In this document: one piece after another, positions 9,336 to 19,022 of the stretch
Position numbering within the stretch: the stretch's first letter is position 1
Layout: each line of letters begins with the position of its first letter
Assembly: GCA_019509785.1 (NCBI GenBank)
Contig: JAEKLQ010000024.1
Coordinates: 1 to 64,000 of the forward strand
Length of the DNA stretch: 64,000 nucleotides
Source: Fibrobacterota bacterium
GTDB taxonomy: Bacteria; Fibrobacterota; Fibrobacteria; UBA11236
Reading direction: 5' to 3'
The notes under the pieces: model-generated
What the model was told of the DNA's origin: nothing
What the model saw: only the letters and a program-made list of their open reading frames with translations
Database searches by the model: none
Made by a program: the position numbers and the translations under genes

Positions 9336-9883
9336 CAGCCTTCCCCTTTCGGCCGTTGGGTGCTGGCATGGTAGACGGGGAAATTGCCGCGCTCGCCGCG
9401 GCCCTTGAGGGGGTAATCCTTACGCAAGGGATGCCCTTCGTAATCGTCCGGCATGAGGATGCGCTTCAGATCCGGATGGCCCATGAATTCGATGCCGTAC
9501 AGGTCCCACACCTCGCGCTCGGTCCAATTGGCCCCGGCGAAGAGATCGGTGATGGATGGCAGGCGCGGATCCCCGTCCGGCACGAAAGCCTTCACCTGCG
9601 CCTTCACGCCGAGTTCGGGGGACAGCAGGGTGTAAACGACCGCGAAGCGTTCGGGCTGGGCGACGGGGTACTTCAGATAATCCACGGCCGTGATGTCGAT
9701 GAACATGGCGAAGCCGAGCGAGGGCTCATCGCGCAGGAAGCGGATCAGATCCTTGGCGTCCTGTCCCTTCACCTTGAACTGGTGGTAATGCGATTTCTCC
9801 TCGCGGCCCAACAGGCGGTCGCCCATGCGGGCTTCCACTTGCGCGATCACCTTGAGATGGTTTTCAGGAAGGTAAGTAATCAT
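9335..9883 (-). CDS. nuoC: NADH-quinone oxidoreductase subunit C
   Basis: 182 residues from the ATG at 9883, which overlaps the nuoB stop by four bases (ATGA). The 30-kDa-subunit signature is clear: [16 protein letters not shown] followed by the C-terminal [15 protein letters not shown]. NuoC is a structural partner of NuoD in the peripheral arm. A longer open frame continues upstream to 10516, but that part is the out-of-frame shadow of nuoB and was excluded. Confidence 0.95.
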   Translation of the reverse strand: MITYLPENHLKVIAQVEARMGDRLLGREEKSHYHQFKVKGQDAKDLIRFLRDEPSLGFAMFIDITAVDYLKYPVAQPERFAVVYTLLSPELGVKAQVKAFVPDGDPRLPSITDLFAGANWTEREVWDLYGIEFMGHPDLKRILMPDDYEGHPLRKDYPLKGRGERGNFPVYHASTQRPKGEG

Positions 9884-10536
9884 GTCTTGGCCTGGGGAGC
9901 GGCATGGTCCGCGGCGGGATGGCGGGGAGGATTTCCCGCCGCCTCGGCGGCGACCGGGTGGTGGGCATGCTGCGGGGTGCTGCGATCCACGCCATGCCGG
10001 TAATGCGTATCCGGCGTGCGGAAGGCCACCGACTTGGCCGGATCGGAGGCCCCGTCCGAGGTGACGTATTCCTGAGACTTGGCCTGGCCCTTCTTGGCCT
10101 TCTCCTGCACCATCATCAAGGCGTCCAGGAAGGCTTCTGGCCGCGGCGGGCAGCCCGGCATGTACGCATCCACGGGGATGAATTGATCCACGCCCTGGAT
10201 GAGGGTATAGGTGTCGAAGACGCCGCCGGAGCTGGCGCAGGCGCCCATGGAGATGCACCATTTGGGCTCGGGCATCTGTTCCCAGATGCGTTGCAACACG
10301 GGCATCATCTTGAGGGAGATGCGCCCCGAGACGATGAGCAGGTCGCTCTGGCGCGGGCTGAACTTCATCACCTCCGAGCCGAAGCGGGAGGCGTCGTACT
10401 TGGCCATGAAGGTGGCCATCATCTCGATGCCGCAGCAGGCGGTGCCGAAGGGCATGGGCCACAGGCTGTTGGCGCGGGCCCAGTTGATGGCCGTGTTCAG
10501 GGTGGTCGTCGTCCAATCGTTGGTGGAGCCGGTCAT
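9880..10536 (-). CDS. nuoB: NADH-quinone oxidoreductase subunit B
   Basis: 218 residues. The PSST-subunit motifs are intact: the tandem Cys34-Cys35 in [11 protein letters not shown], Cys100 in the CISMGACA segment (Cys94 also present) and Cys129 in [10 protein letters not shown]. Together they coordinate cluster N2, the last iron-sulfur centre before quinone. After about residue 160 there is an unusual ~55-residue tail rich in His, Ala and Pro, ending [12 protein letters not shown]. It starts two bases after the nuoA stop (TGATATG) and overlaps nuoC by four. Confidence 0.95.
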   Translation of the reverse strand: MTGSTNDWTTTTLNTAINWARANSLWPMPFGTACCGIEMMATFMAKYDASRFGSEVMKFSPRQSDLLIVSGRISLKMMPVLQRIWEQMPEPKWCISMGACASSGGVFDTYTLIQGVDQFIPVDAYMPGCPPRPEAFLDALMMVQEKAKKGQAKSQEYVTSDGASDPAKSVAFRTPDTHYRHGVDRSTPQHAHHPVAAEAAGNPPRHPAADHAAPQAKT

Positions 10537-10537
10537 A

Positions 10538-10900
10538 TCACTCCCATTCCAGGGCCCGGGTCTTGATAATGTAAAAGAGCCCCATCCCGAGGATAACCAG
10601 GAAGAAAAGCACCGCGGGCAGGGTCCCGGTGTGGAGGAGATGCTTGAAGCCCAATGCCCACGGCAGCAAGAAGATGGTCTCGATATCGAACAAGATGAAG
10701 AGCAAGGCGAAAGTGTAAAACTTCAGGGCGAATGGCCGATGCGGATTGTCGACCTGATCGACACCGCACTCATAGGGTTCAAACTTGACCTTACTGTAGG
10801 TCTTCTTGGGGCCGAGGAAAGACGAGGCGGCGATGGCGCCGACGCCGGTCAATACTACGAGAATTCCGTACAGGATGAAGGGGAGATATTCGCTGAGCAT
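10538..10900 (-). CDS. nuoA: NADH-quinone oxidoreductase subunit A
   Basis: 120 residues with three membrane helices. The family motif [12 protein letters not shown] lies between helix 1 and helix 2, and [19 protein letters not shown] begins helix 2. NuoA is part of the membrane-arm heel next to the quinone channel. It is the first gene of the operon. The 277 bases upstream, to the start of the small plus-strand gene at 11178, hold the presumed nuo promoter, but no convincing -35/-10 pair was identified. Only a weak ribosome site is visible before the ATG. Confidence 0.95.
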   Translation of the reverse strand: MLSEYLPFILYGILVVLTGVGAIAASSFLGPKKTYSKVKFEPYECGVDQVDNPHRPFALKFYTFALLFILFDIETIFLLPWALGFKHLLHTGTLPAVLFFLVILGMGLFYIIKTRALEWE

Positions 10901-11177
10901 TCCAGGCTTTCGGGACCCCGTATCCGAGCCGTCCGACTAGGGTTCCCGGATGCGGAAAAGTGGGTTTTTCAGTCCGTTTTCAAAGGGAAAAGCTAGGAAA
11001 TGCCGATGGGATCGGCAACCGCGCCGCAGCCGCCTCCCCTTACGGCCAAAGGCCGCACGCAGTTTTTCCACCACCCCCATGGGACAACTTTATCTTCAGG
11101 ATCAGGGCGAACGCCCCTGCCGCGGACCGCGTAACTAATTGAGACGCCCGCTGGGCTACCAGCAGGGGAGGAGAATT

Positions 11178-11438
11178 ATGTCTGAAGGGAAAAGGCAGGA
11201 GCCCGAAGCTCTGGTGCTCGATAGGATGTTGTCGGGGCTGGCTTTCCCGGCCACTCTCGCCCAGGTCGCCAACCACCTGGCCATGACCGCGAACGCCAAG
11301 GGCGGCGGCCGCGCCGCCGAACTGCACGATTTGATCATCCAGCTGGATGTGCAAGAGTTCGCCAGCCGGGAGGCCTTGCATAAGGCCATCCGCGAGTACC
11401 ACGCTTGGGAGCGCGAGCATAGCCTATTAGTGGGGTGA
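11178..11438 (+). CDS. Small DUF2795-like protein
   Basis: 86 residues from the ATG at 11178, preceded by a strong GGGGAGGAG ribosome-binding site at 11165-11173. The pattern MLSGLAFPATLAQVANHLAM, then a short linker, then DVQEFASREALHKAI resembles the DUF2795 fold (a leucine-rich helix, an 'FPA' turn, then an 'F/Y-x-S-x-E/D' helix). The function of that family is unknown. It stands alone between the divergent nuo operon and a convergent secreted-protein gene. An upstream in-frame start at 11139 is possible but lacks a ribosome site. Confidence 0.6.
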   Translation: MSEGKRQEPEALVLDRMLSGLAFPATLAQVANHLAMTANAKGGGRAAELHDLIIQLDVQEFASREALHKAIREYHAWEREHSLLVG

Positions 11439-11459
11439 GATTATCGAGAGGGCCGGGAG

Positions 11460-13259
11460 TTATCGGTGCGATTCGGTTCGGGCCTGGGAAGAACCCCGGG
11501 TCGGCGCGAAGCGGGGACCGGCTCTGAACGCATCCCGCCGGAACCGTCCCTCGACATCATAGCCCGCCCGCTCGCCTTGGGCCAGCTTCCCGGCGCCGGA
11601 CGCGCCTAACGCCGAAGGCTCCGCCACCGTCACCGTCATGGACCCGCATTCGGCGGGACCGCCATTATCCAGGCATAAGGACACCTTCAAGTCGCCCTGG
11701 GCCTGGGGCGAAAAAAGCCATAAGCCCTCGTCCGCCCCCGAGGCCGTATCCACTTGGACTCCCTCCAGGGTCCAGACCGCGTGCAAGTCGGGAAAGGGAC
11801 TGGCCTGGATCAGGGACAGGTTGGTAATCACCGGGCGGATGAGCATGGAATCCCGGCCGTTCCAGGCCTTATCCGCAGGCATGGTGAAGAGCGGATCCGG
11901 CGCTACGTTCCGGATCGCGATGCGTACATCGCGGCTGCGCGCGCTATCGCGAAAGTGCGCGGAGAAACGCAGGACCATGGCCGTATCGGCCGTGACCCGG
12001 GGAAGCGCCAAGGAGAGGGATTTCACCTCCGGATCCAGAAGGCGCAACGGGAGACCGTCCACCCATGACCATTGGAATTGGTCGGCGCAATCGGCGGTCG
12101 CGGAAAGCCGCAGGGCCGATCCCTCGGGGAGGGAAGTATCCGCCGGGACGAGGAAACGGATGTCGCAAAGGACGGGCGGCGCGAAGGAGAGCAAGGTCTG
12201 GCCCGGCTGCTGGTTGGCGTAGGCCAGCTTGATCCAATCCGGGGTACGCGTCGCGGCGGAAACCTCCGGTTCATCCAACATCCCCTGGTAATACGCGTCG
12301 GCGGCCCAATTGCTCCGGCCCAGGAAATTGGAGCCCCGCGTCAAAGCGGGTATGGTATCGTCGAGGTCGCCCGCGGCGATTTCCGCGCCGTTGCGGTAAA
12401 TGCGGGCCGTCTTCCCCGAGACCGTGACGGCGAAAAGTTGCCATTCCCCCAGCACCAGGGTCCCGCCCGGGGTGGTCACGGAACTCGCATGGGAACCGTT
12501 CCAGATCTCGAAGTGGAGCGAGTCGCCGCCGTTGGATCGGCTTAAGTACACGTTGTCCTTGCCCGCGCCATTGCCGAAGTCCATGAACCGCGCCCCTGGG
12601 GCCGTCGAAGCGGGATTGGCCCAAACCGAAAACGTGAATTCCCGGGACACGCTGTCGAAGGGTTGCCAGGTCTGGAGGAAATCGCCCGGATTCCCGCCAT
12701 CCAGGCTGTCCGCGAAACCGATCACCCCGCGCGTCTGTTCATCGGCATCGTAGTTCCCCGCTACCGCCTCCATGCCGCCGGGCACGGCGTTCGGCCGCGC
12801 CGTCTGGTACCTGCCGCCCAGGTGCCACACCGCCGCGAAACCGTTGGAATGCGAGAACACCTTGCCGGGCTCGCTCGCGGCGGCCGCCGAGGGATTGCCC
12901 CAATGGAGCCGCAGCAGGGTCCCTTTGGAATTCCCCTTTACCGTGTCGGCCAAAACCCACAGGGCGGCCGTTCCGGCGGCGGAATCGTAGGTGTCGATCT
13001 CGAACGGCAAAGCCGTTCCGTCGGGCTTGCTGAAGCGGATGTCCTGCCCGCTGCCGCGGGCCTGGGCGAAAGGGAAATCGGCGGCGGTAAGCCGTACCAG
13101 GACGGGAAAGGAAACGACATCGGCGGAAACCCCGGCTCCGTCCGGCGAGGTATCGAAGTAGATATCCTTCTGATGGGCCCAAGCGGAATAGTCATCGGCG
13201 ATGGCGGGCACGGATGCGATCAAGACGGAGAGTAAGCAAAGACGACCGGTATGGAACAT
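11460..13259 (-). CDS. Secreted DUF2341 / LamG (concanavalin-like) domain protein
   Basis: 599 residues from the ATG at 13259, chosen because it begins a signal peptide (MFHTGRLCLLSVLIASVPAIA). Residues ~40-130 match the DUF2341 pattern (QDIRFSKPDGTALPFEID ... LWVLADT ... LHWGNPSA). Residues ~170-350 look like a LamG/jelly-roll domain (FTFSVWANPAS ... LGEWQLFAVTV ... ARIYRNGAEIAAG). The rest is Ig-like beta-sheet sequence. Such proteins bind polysaccharides or surfaces outside the cell. No catalytic motif was seen. A longer N-terminus (start at 13382) is open but would bury the signal peptide. Confidence 0.75.
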   Translation of the reverse strand: MFHTGRLCLLSVLIASVPAIADDYSAWAHQKDIYFDTSPDGAGVSADVVSFPVLVRLTAADFPFAQARGSGQDIRFSKPDGTALPFEIDTYDSAAGTAALWVLADTVKGNSKGTLLRLHWGNPSAAAASEPGKVFSHSNGFAAVWHLGGRYQTARPNAVPGGMEAVAGNYDADEQTRGVIGFADSLDGGNPGDFLQTWQPFDSVSREFTFSVWANPASTAPGARFMDFGNGAGKDNVYLSRSNGGDSLHFEIWNGSHASSVTTPGGTLVLGEWQLFAVTVSGKTARIYRNGAEIAAGDLDDTIPALTRGSNFLGRSNWAADAYYQGMLDEPEVSAATRTPDWIKLAYANQQPGQTLLSFAPPVLCDIRFLVPADTSLPEGSALRLSATADCADQFQWSWVDGLPLRLLDPEVKSLSLALPRVTADTAMVLRFSAHFRDSARSRDVRIAIRNVAPDPLFTMPADKAWNGRDSMLIRPVITNLSLIQASPFPDLHAVWTLEGVQVDTASGADEGLWLFSPQAQGDLKVSLCLDNGGPAECGSMTVTVAEPSALGASGAGKLAQGERAGYDVEGRFRRDAFRAGPRFAPTRGSSQARTESHR

Positions 13260-13490
13260 ACCCGAATCCCCGACCCTCGCGGGCCCTGGCAACCGAATCA
13301 TTGTAAACCTCAGGAAGAGCGCTATGCCGAAACTAGACTCCCCCGACATCAAATAATATCCCCTGCCTAGGGTCGAATCCACCGATGCTTATGTTATTTG
13401 CGGATAATCCGGAGAAAGGTCAAGATTAGGGAGCGGGAGCGCTGTCGGGCCGGCCTCGCTCTCAGGGCAGCCCAAATGCATTGGCTCGGT

Positions 13491-14492
13491 TCAGATCCCG
13501 ACCGTTAATGAAGTGCCGAGCATCCACCGCGTCCCGTCATTCAATTGGCCCGACCCGAACAGGAAATGCCCGAAGGGGGGACTGACCGGCGGCACGTACG
13601 CGGTATGGCCGAAATTGACTTCCAGCCTGAAATCAAGCCAACCCAGCGAGGCGGGCGGGAACAGGATGAATCCGATATCGGAAAGCGGCCCGAAGCGCGT
13701 ACGTTCGAATTTGAAGGCCAACCTCTGGAAGGGCCGCAACTCCACGTCCCAACCATTCATTCCCCACGAATCGTCCTGCGCCGAACCTTCCTTCGGATCG
13801 TGGGGCTCATTGAAGAACAATCCCATGCGGGCATGCACCAACCGGCCCGCCGAAGCCCATGCCAGCGAGGGCTCCATCCATCCGGGGATTTTGAAGGAGC
13901 CGACCTCGTCCGGCAAGCGGGCCTTGGGCGATATGAAATGGTGGTAGGCGAATCCAAGATCGAGGCGCCCGTGCGGGTTCGTATGGGCCGCGTCCAGCCC
14001 GATGTCCATGCCTACGCCGTGGGAATGCACGGCGTTGAACGCGTTATACCCGACGATGGCCAGGTCCATTCCCGCCGCGATCCGGTAAGGCGCATCGGGA
14101 TCGGCCGGATAAACGGCGGCGATGCCGGGAACGTATTCGCCTTCGTCATTCACAATATTGGTGGCATCGAGGCGCTTGATCCCTCCGAAGTACCCGAATC
14201 CCGCGGCGAGGCCGATGGGGAGGGAAAGCTTGTCCTGCGGCCACCCGAAAGCCAATTGCCCGAAGGTTTGCCGGTACTCCATGCTGGTCCATCCGGTATT
14301 TCCGACGGCAACCGATACGCGATGCACATCGGCCAGGGCGGCGGGATTGAAGCGCGCGGCGGCGGGCCCCTGGGAGGGCAGGCCTGTCTGCGCCTGGGAA
14401 ATGATGTTGTCTTCACGATAGGTGATTTGCGCGATGGCCGAGGCGGGGAACAAGGCGCCCAGGAGCGCGAGGAGCAAAGTTTTCACGGGCAT
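13491..14492 (-). CDS. Predicted outer-membrane beta-barrel protein
   Basis: 333 residues from the ATG at 14492, which starts a signal peptide ending ASAIAQ. After cleavage the sequence has alternating polar/aromatic strands and Gly-rich turns, with family-like openings such as AARFNPAAL as seen in PorV/PorQ/FadL-like barrels of the FCB group. It ends with an aliphatic strand, MLGTSLTVGI. No lipobox is present. It is 44 bases downstream of the DUF155-type gene on the same strand. The substrate is unknown; a barrel scaffold or small-molecule channel are both possible. Confidence 0.55.
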   Translation of the reverse strand: MPVKTLLLALLGALFPASAIAQITYREDNIISQAQTGLPSQGPAAARFNPAALADVHRVSVAVGNTGWTSMEYRQTFGQLAFGWPQDKLSLPIGLAAGFGYFGGIKRLDATNIVNDEGEYVPGIAAVYPADPDAPYRIAAGMDLAIVGYNAFNAVHSHGVGMDIGLDAAHTNPHGRLDLGFAYHHFISPKARLPDEVGSFKIPGWMEPSLAWASAGRLVHARMGLFFNEPHDPKEGSAQDDSWGMNGWDVELRPFQRLAFKFERTRFGPLSDIGFILFPPASLGWLDFRLEVNFGHTAYVPPVSPPFGHFLFGSGQLNDGTRWMLGTSLTVGI

Positions 14493-14536
14493 GCGGAAAG
14501 GATAATTAATTCCGCGGTGACGCCTTTGGCGTCCTG

Positions 14537-15355
14537 CTAATGCCAGAACAGATTCACCGTCTCGAGCAGGAACAGCGCGATGATGATCCATTCCAGCATA
14601 TTGCTTTGACGGAACTGGAGCATCTCAGCGAACAATTCGAGGTTCTCCTTGATCTCGCGCAGTTGGTAGTCGAGGGAACGGAAGCGCTCCACCACGTCGA
14701 AGGTCTTCTTCATGCCGCGATCGATCTTGTCCAGGTACTCGTTCTCCCAGGTGATGTCCGGCGCGTCCATGATGTACAGGTTGTCCACCATGCGGTTGCG
14801 CACGCCCAAGGTGCGGCCGATGTATTTCTGCACGTTGCGGCGCGAGGTCTTCAGGCGTCCGTAGCGTTCCAGTTCCAAGGCCACGCGTCCCGCATCGGCC
14901 AGGAGCCTGTCCACGATGGACTCGTTGTAGTCCAGCGCCGCAGAATGGCCCACGTACAGCATGATGATGCGCAGCACGTCGGCGTTGAAGGCGGGAAGAT
15001 GGATGTCGTTGAATCCGAAAGCCAGTTCCTGCGCGCCGGCATGCACGCGGAAGTCCTCGCTCATGCGGCGATCCAGGGGGATTTCGAAATACTGCGTAAG
15101 GCTCTCCAGCACCGAGTTCATTTCGGCTTCGCCATGCCCCGCGAAGGTGACCACGCCGTAATCCATGACGTAGACGTAGCCCTCTTCCCGCTCCCCCGTA
15201 CCTTCGGGGGAGGCCGCCTTGCGGCGGAAAAACAGCTCGCCCGGGGCGGCGGCCACCAACTCGCCGGCAAAACCAGCGCGGCAACGTTTGATGTCTATCC
15301 CTTCGGCCACTTGGAAGGCCCGGATGGTGAGGAGATGGCGCGTATCGAGTTCCAT
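14537..15355 (-). CDS. RMD1/YagE (DUF155) family membrane-anchored protein
   Basis: 272 residues from the ATG at 15355. The N-terminal half has DUF155 hallmarks (HLLTIRAFQVAEGIDIK, YVYVMDYGVVTFAGH). The C-terminal half is helical with SRRNVQKYIGRTLGVRNRMVDNLYI. A terminal hydrophobic helix, MLEWIIIALFLLETVNLFW, would anchor it in the membrane. The eukaryotic relative RMND1 acts in mitochondrial translation; the bacterial role is unknown. The start is uncertain: an ATG at 15427 adds 24 residues and has an AGGT sequence at fair spacing, whereas 15355 fits the family N-terminus better. Confidence 0.75.
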   Translation of the reverse strand: MELDTRHLLTIRAFQVAEGIDIKRCRAGFAGELVAAAPGELFFRRKAASPEGTGEREEGYVYVMDYGVVTFAGHGEAEMNSVLESLTQYFEIPLDRRMSEDFRVHAGAQELAFGFNDIHLPAFNADVLRIIMLYVGHSAALDYNESIVDRLLADAGRVALELERYGRLKTSRRNVQKYIGRTLGVRNRMVDNLYIMDAPDITWENEYLDKIDRGMKKTFDVVERFRSLDYQLREIKENLELFAEMLQFRQSNMLEWIIIALFLLETVNLFWH

Positions 15356-15482
15356 AAGGCAACGATACTCGTAGAACGGGCTGTCGGGCAAGTCGCATGA
15401 TGTCACTCGCGGGCGGAGGAGCACCATCAAGGTTACCTGATGAGACTCGGGCTGCCCAATTGACAGATCTGAGAGGGCGCCC

Positions 15483-16469
15483 TTAAATCGTGTCGCCCGC
15501 CTTGGCCTCGGCCACGCCGGACAGCGCCGTTTCGAAGAGAGGTCCGGTAAGGTAGCGTTCCCCGGAGTCGGGCAAGATCACGACGATGGTTTTGCCGGAA
15601 AACTCCGGCAATGCCGCCAGCCTTGCCGCCACCGCCACGGCGGCGCCGCTGCTTACCCCGGAGAGGATCCCCTCTTCGGCGGCCAGGCGCCGGGCGAATT
15701 CCAGCGAGTCGGCGGAATTGATCAGTTCGACCCGGTCTACGACGGATAGGTCCAAGGTCTTCGGGATAAAGCCGGCCCCGATCCCTTGGATCTTGTGCGG
15801 CGCGGGTTTGATTTCCTGCTTGGCCAGGAATTGCGAAATCACCGGGCTTTCGCTCGGCTCGACCGCCACGCTGAGGATGGCCTTGCCTTTTTGCTTCTTG
15901 ATGAAACGCGAGACGCCCGTAATGGTCCCGCCCGTCCCTACGCCCGAAACCAGGATGTCGATCTTGCCATCGGTGTCCTCCCATATTTCCGGGCCCGTGG
16001 TGGACTCGTGGATCGCCGGATTGGCCGGGTTCTCGAATTGCTGGGGCATGTAATAACGCTGAGGATCGGCGTCGCGTATTTCGGCGGCTTTCTTGATCGC
16101 GCCGTTCATCCCCTTGGGCCCTTCGGTCAATACGATGCGCGCGCCGAAAGCCTTCAGCACCTTGCGGCGCTCGACGCTCATCGTTTCCGGCATGACCAAG
16201 GTGATTTTGTATCCGCGCGCCGCGGCGACGAAGGCGAGGGCGATGCCGGTATTGCCGGAGGTCGGCTCCACGATCTCGACGCCGGGCTTCAACAGGCCCT
16301 TCTTCTCGGCGTCCCAGATCAATGCCGCTCCGAGCCGGCACTTGACGGAATAGGCCGGATTGCGCCCCTCTATTTTCGCGAAGACCTTGCCCCCTTGGGG
16401 CACGACGCGATTCAACCGGATGAGGGGGGTCCGCCCGATTGATAGCGAGTTGTCATTGAAGATGGCCAT
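15483..16469 (-). CDS. cysK: Cysteine synthase A (O-acetylserine sulfhydrylase)
   Basis: 328 residues, strikingly close to E. coli CysK. It makes cysteine from O-acetylserine and sulfide using PLP. The PLP lysine is Lys43 in [12 protein letters not shown]. The substrate loop TSGNTG is at 70-75, the phosphate-binding loop GVGTGGT is in the middle, and GISSG-like [10 protein letters not shown] is near the C-terminus. The ATG at 16469 has an AGAGGA ribosome site. It is monocistronic, between the esterase and DUF155 genes. No SerA/CysE partner is in the window. Confidence 0.95.
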   Translation of the reverse strand: MAIFNDNSLSIGRTPLIRLNRVVPQGGKVFAKIEGRNPAYSVKCRLGAALIWDAEKKGLLKPGVEIVEPTSGNTGIALAFVAAARGYKITLVMPETMSVERRKVLKAFGARIVLTEGPKGMNGAIKKAAEIRDADPQRYYMPQQFENPANPAIHESTTGPEIWEDTDGKIDILVSGVGTGGTITGVSRFIKKQKGKAILSVAVEPSESPVISQFLAKQEIKPAPHKIQGIGAGFIPKTLDLSVVDRVELINSADSLEFARRLAAEEGILSGVSSGAAVAVAARLAALPEFSGKTIVVILPDSGERYLTGPLFETALSGVAEAKAGDTI

Positions 16470-16580
16470 CGTGTTCCTCTCGAGTCGCCGGAAGCGGGGA
16501 TTCGCGTATCCGTAGATATCGATAAAGGAAAGATGCAAAAAGCGGAACGTCCCACGGGGACGCGCGAACAGGCAGGACTG

Positions 16581-16606
16581 AAGGGATGCGCAACCGCGCA
16601 TCCCTT
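16581..16606 (-). terminator. Strong hairpin after the esterase gene, no U-tract
   Basis: A perfect 11-base-pair stem (AAGGGATGCGC at 16581-16591 with GCGCATCCCTT at 16596-16606) closes on an AACC loop, 8 bases beyond the stop codon of the minus-strand esterase. The downstream minus-strand sequence has no T-run, so it is not a canonical intrinsic terminator. It may act with Rho or as a 3'-end stabiliser. Confidence 0.5.
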
Positions 16607-16613
16607 AGCCCGC

Positions 16614-18056
16614 TCAGAACTGGCTGATGAACTTCCAGGTTTCCGCGGGGACCCAGGTTTTGCTGCCGCCGGGCGAAGGGGTATGGGGCCCTACGAAGAT
16701 ACAGGCCCTGGCGGGATAACCATCGGTGCAACCCTGGAAGTCGGCGCATTTCGGGTTCATCCCGCTGGCGTCGGTGGGAACCAGGGTACCCGGGATATCC
16801 ATGGCTTGGCAGCCGTCCAGCTTGGCGAACTCGTTGATCTGCGGCACGCCGTATGCGGGATAGGTGCAGGTCTGATCCTGGGTTCCATGGGTCATGAAAT
16901 AGGGGACGGGCTTGTTCTTCTTGTTGCATCCGCTCATGGGGCCGCCGGAGTGGACCGCGACCGCGCGGAACATATCGGGCGCTTCGCAGGCCAGGGCGTA
17001 GGACATGGAACCGCCCATGCTGAACCCTTCGGCGAAGATGCGGGAGTTATCGATGCAGAGTTCGCCCTTCAGCATGTCGACCAACGAGGTGATGAAGGGG
17101 ACTTGGCCGCTCGGCCAGCTGTTGCCCTGGCCTTGGGGGGCGACGAAAATGGTGGTCGACTTCCCCCCGGACGGATTGGCGAGTTCCGCCAGCCCGTAAT
17201 AGGGTTTGATGGTGGCGCTACCGTTACCGCCGTCGGTGACGTTATTGGCGGTTCCGTTCAGCCAATGGATCGATACGATCAAACGGTAGGCGGTATTATT
17301 GTCGTAGTCGGCGGGGACAAGGAGGTTATAGGTGCGGGCGCCTCCTCCTCCGGGAGGGGTGAAGGTCAAGGCCTTCCCGGTCTTGAGCGTCGAAGTCTTG
17401 CCGCATCCGGCGCTACGGCCGCCGGTAGAGGGGGCGCTCAGGGAAACGTCCAACGTCGCGTCCCAGGCGGTGACGGAAACCTGCTTGGTCGTGTAGCCGG
17501 TGGCGGTGACCTGAAGCATATCCAGGTCGGCGGCCGTTTTCGCGAGGAAGGCGGCGGCCGGGGTGAAACCCGCGGCAGGGATTTCCCCGGCGGCTTCGCC
17601 GTCGCCCATGGGCATATAGCGGAAGGTCCGTGTTTCTTTTCCCAGGGAGGCCTTGATGATCATCATTTGATCGGATAGGGAATGCATCCCGAAATCCCAC
17701 TGATATTGACCTGGGGAAGCGTTCGACACCCCTTCCATCCGTAAGAGGTTGCCTTTCATGTCGAAGACCTCGACTTTCACTTTCGCCGCGCGCGGCACGG
17801 CGATCCGCAAGACCCCCTGGTCCAACGACATGCCTTGGGCCGACGGGGCCTGCCGCGCCAAGGCGACGGTTCCCGTCAGGGTATAGGAGCCGTCCGCTCC
17901 GCTCGTCGTCTTTTTCCCCTGGTGCATCAGCAGCACCTCGGCATTGGCGACCGGCTGACCGGACGCGTTGGTCACTTTACCATGCAGGTTGATGGTCTGC
18001 GCATGGAGAGTCGATGCGAAGGCGGCGACGAAAGCGTAAGCGACTATCTTGCCCAT
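16614..18056 (-). CDS. Secreted esterase, PHB depolymerase / feruloyl-esterase-like, with N-terminal beta-sandwich modules
   Basis: 480 residues from the ATG at 18056, with a signal peptide ending LHAQ. Residues ~20-65 form a carboxypeptidase-regulatory-like module (GKVTNASGQPVANAEVLL ... GADGSYTL). Residues ~75-150 form an FN3-like domain with a 'VFDMKGNLL' strand as found on Fibrobacter-type secreted enzymes. The alpha/beta-hydrolase follows. The nucleophile is Ser in EGFSMGGSM, Asp is likely in THGTQDQTC, and His in VGPHTPSP. Family members deacylate polyester or feruloylated/acetylated plant polysaccharide outside the cell. The substrate cannot be decided here. Confidence 0.8.
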   Translation of the reverse strand: MGKIVAYAFVAAFASTLHAQTINLHGKVTNASGQPVANAEVLLMHQGKKTTSGADGSYTLTGTVALARQAPSAQGMSLDQGVLRIAVPRAAKVKVEVFDMKGNLLRMEGVSNASPGQYQWDFGMHSLSDQMMIIKASLGKETRTFRYMPMGDGEAAGEIPAAGFTPAAAFLAKTAADLDMLQVTATGYTTKQVSVTAWDATLDVSLSAPSTGGRSAGCGKTSTLKTGKALTFTPPGGGGARTYNLLVPADYDNNTAYRLIVSIHWLNGTANNVTDGGNGSATIKPYYGLAELANPSGGKSTTIFVAPQGQGNSWPSGQVPFITSLVDMLKGELCIDNSRIFAEGFSMGGSMSYALACEAPDMFRAVAVHSGGPMSGCNKKNKPVPYFMTHGTQDQTCTYPAYGVPQINEFAKLDGCQAMDIPGTLVPTDASGMNPKCADFQGCTDGYPARACIFVGPHTPSPGGSKTWVPAETWKFISQF

Positions 18057-18245
18057 TGAAGACCCCACGAGTAATAAGTTTTCCCGACCGAGCGTTAATC
18101 TACGCGGGCCCGGCCGGTTCCGCTTCCGATACCTTTCCTACAGGCTTGGCGAAGGGTGAATTAGTATCTTTAGGCCCCCGGAACCCCCGGAAAAAGCGGG
18201 CCCTAAGCCCGAAGTTTCGTCAGGTTCGTAACGAAAGGTAACGCG

Positions 18246-19022
18246 TTGTCGGCGCAAACCCTGCTTCTCGATTGGCTGAAAACGCGAATCCCCACCGACG
18301 GCTTGGCTTGGCTCGAAGAGAAAGCCGCCCTTATGGCTACCGGCGCTCCGGATAAAACCATTTTCGCCTCCTTCAGCGCCTGCGTGCGCCATGCCGGCAA
18401 GGCCCCCTTGTCCCTTTCCGCCGAAGACCTGCAAGCCGCCCGCGCCGCCGTGCCCGATTGGGATCCTTCCGATTTGTGGCAGACCGCCGACGTAGGGGAA
18501 GCCATCACCCTGCAAAAGGCCCTGGCGGTAGTGCCTTACCCGGAAGGCCACATGGCGCGGGCCCGCGAAGCCATCCGCTCCAACATCAAGGCGGTCTTCG
18601 AAGCCATCGCCATCCGCAATCCCTATCCCTCCTTGCACTTCGATACCGTGGGTTGGAACCAGATGGTGGTCAAGACCTTCTTCGTGGACGTGCCTCTCGC
18701 GCTCGTGGTGGGCGTGGATCGGCGCGCCAATCCTCCGCTCGCGCGCATGCTGGACGATCTGGCCCATGAACGCTGGGCCGCCAACCGACCCTTCCCTCCC
18801 GATCTCTGGCGTTGCGTCGGCCCCTGCGCGGATGCCAAAGCCCTGGCCGATCTCAAGAAGGTGCTGACGACGGGCTCGCCCGTCGAACGCCGCGCCGCCG
18901 CCCTCGCCCTGAAATCCTGTCCCGACCCGCAAGCCGCCGCCATCCTCGCATCCGACGCCGCCCTGGAAAAGGCCGCGCGTTCCGGAAGCCTCACCTGGGA
19001 GAACCTGAATGACTACGCCTAA
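18246..19022 (+). CDS. eboA: EboA-like protein
   Basis: 258 residues from a TTG at 18246, preceded by an AAAGG ribosome site (18234-18238). The all-helical sequence with RANPPLARMLDDLAHERWAA and a C-terminal HEAT-like stretch matches EboA, the first gene of the widespread ebo cluster. In cyanobacteria ebo genes are needed to move scytonemin precursors to the periplasm; EboA's molecular role is unknown. It overlaps the next gene (eboB) by 14 bases, as expected for this operon. The 189 bases upstream, divergent from the esterase, contain a small CGGGC/GCCCG hairpin but no clear promoter. Confidence 0.75.
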   Translation: MSAQTLLLDWLKTRIPTDGLAWLEEKAALMATGAPDKTIFASFSACVRHAGKAPLSLSAEDLQAARAAVPDWDPSDLWQTADVGEAITLQKALAVVPYPEGHMARAREAIRSNIKAVFEAIAIRNPYPSLHFDTVGWNQMVVKTFFVDVPLALVVGVDRRANPPLARMLDDLAHERWAANRPFPPDLWRCVGPCADAKALADLKKVLTTGSPVERRAAALALKSCPDPQAAAILASDAALEKAARSGSLTWENLNDYA

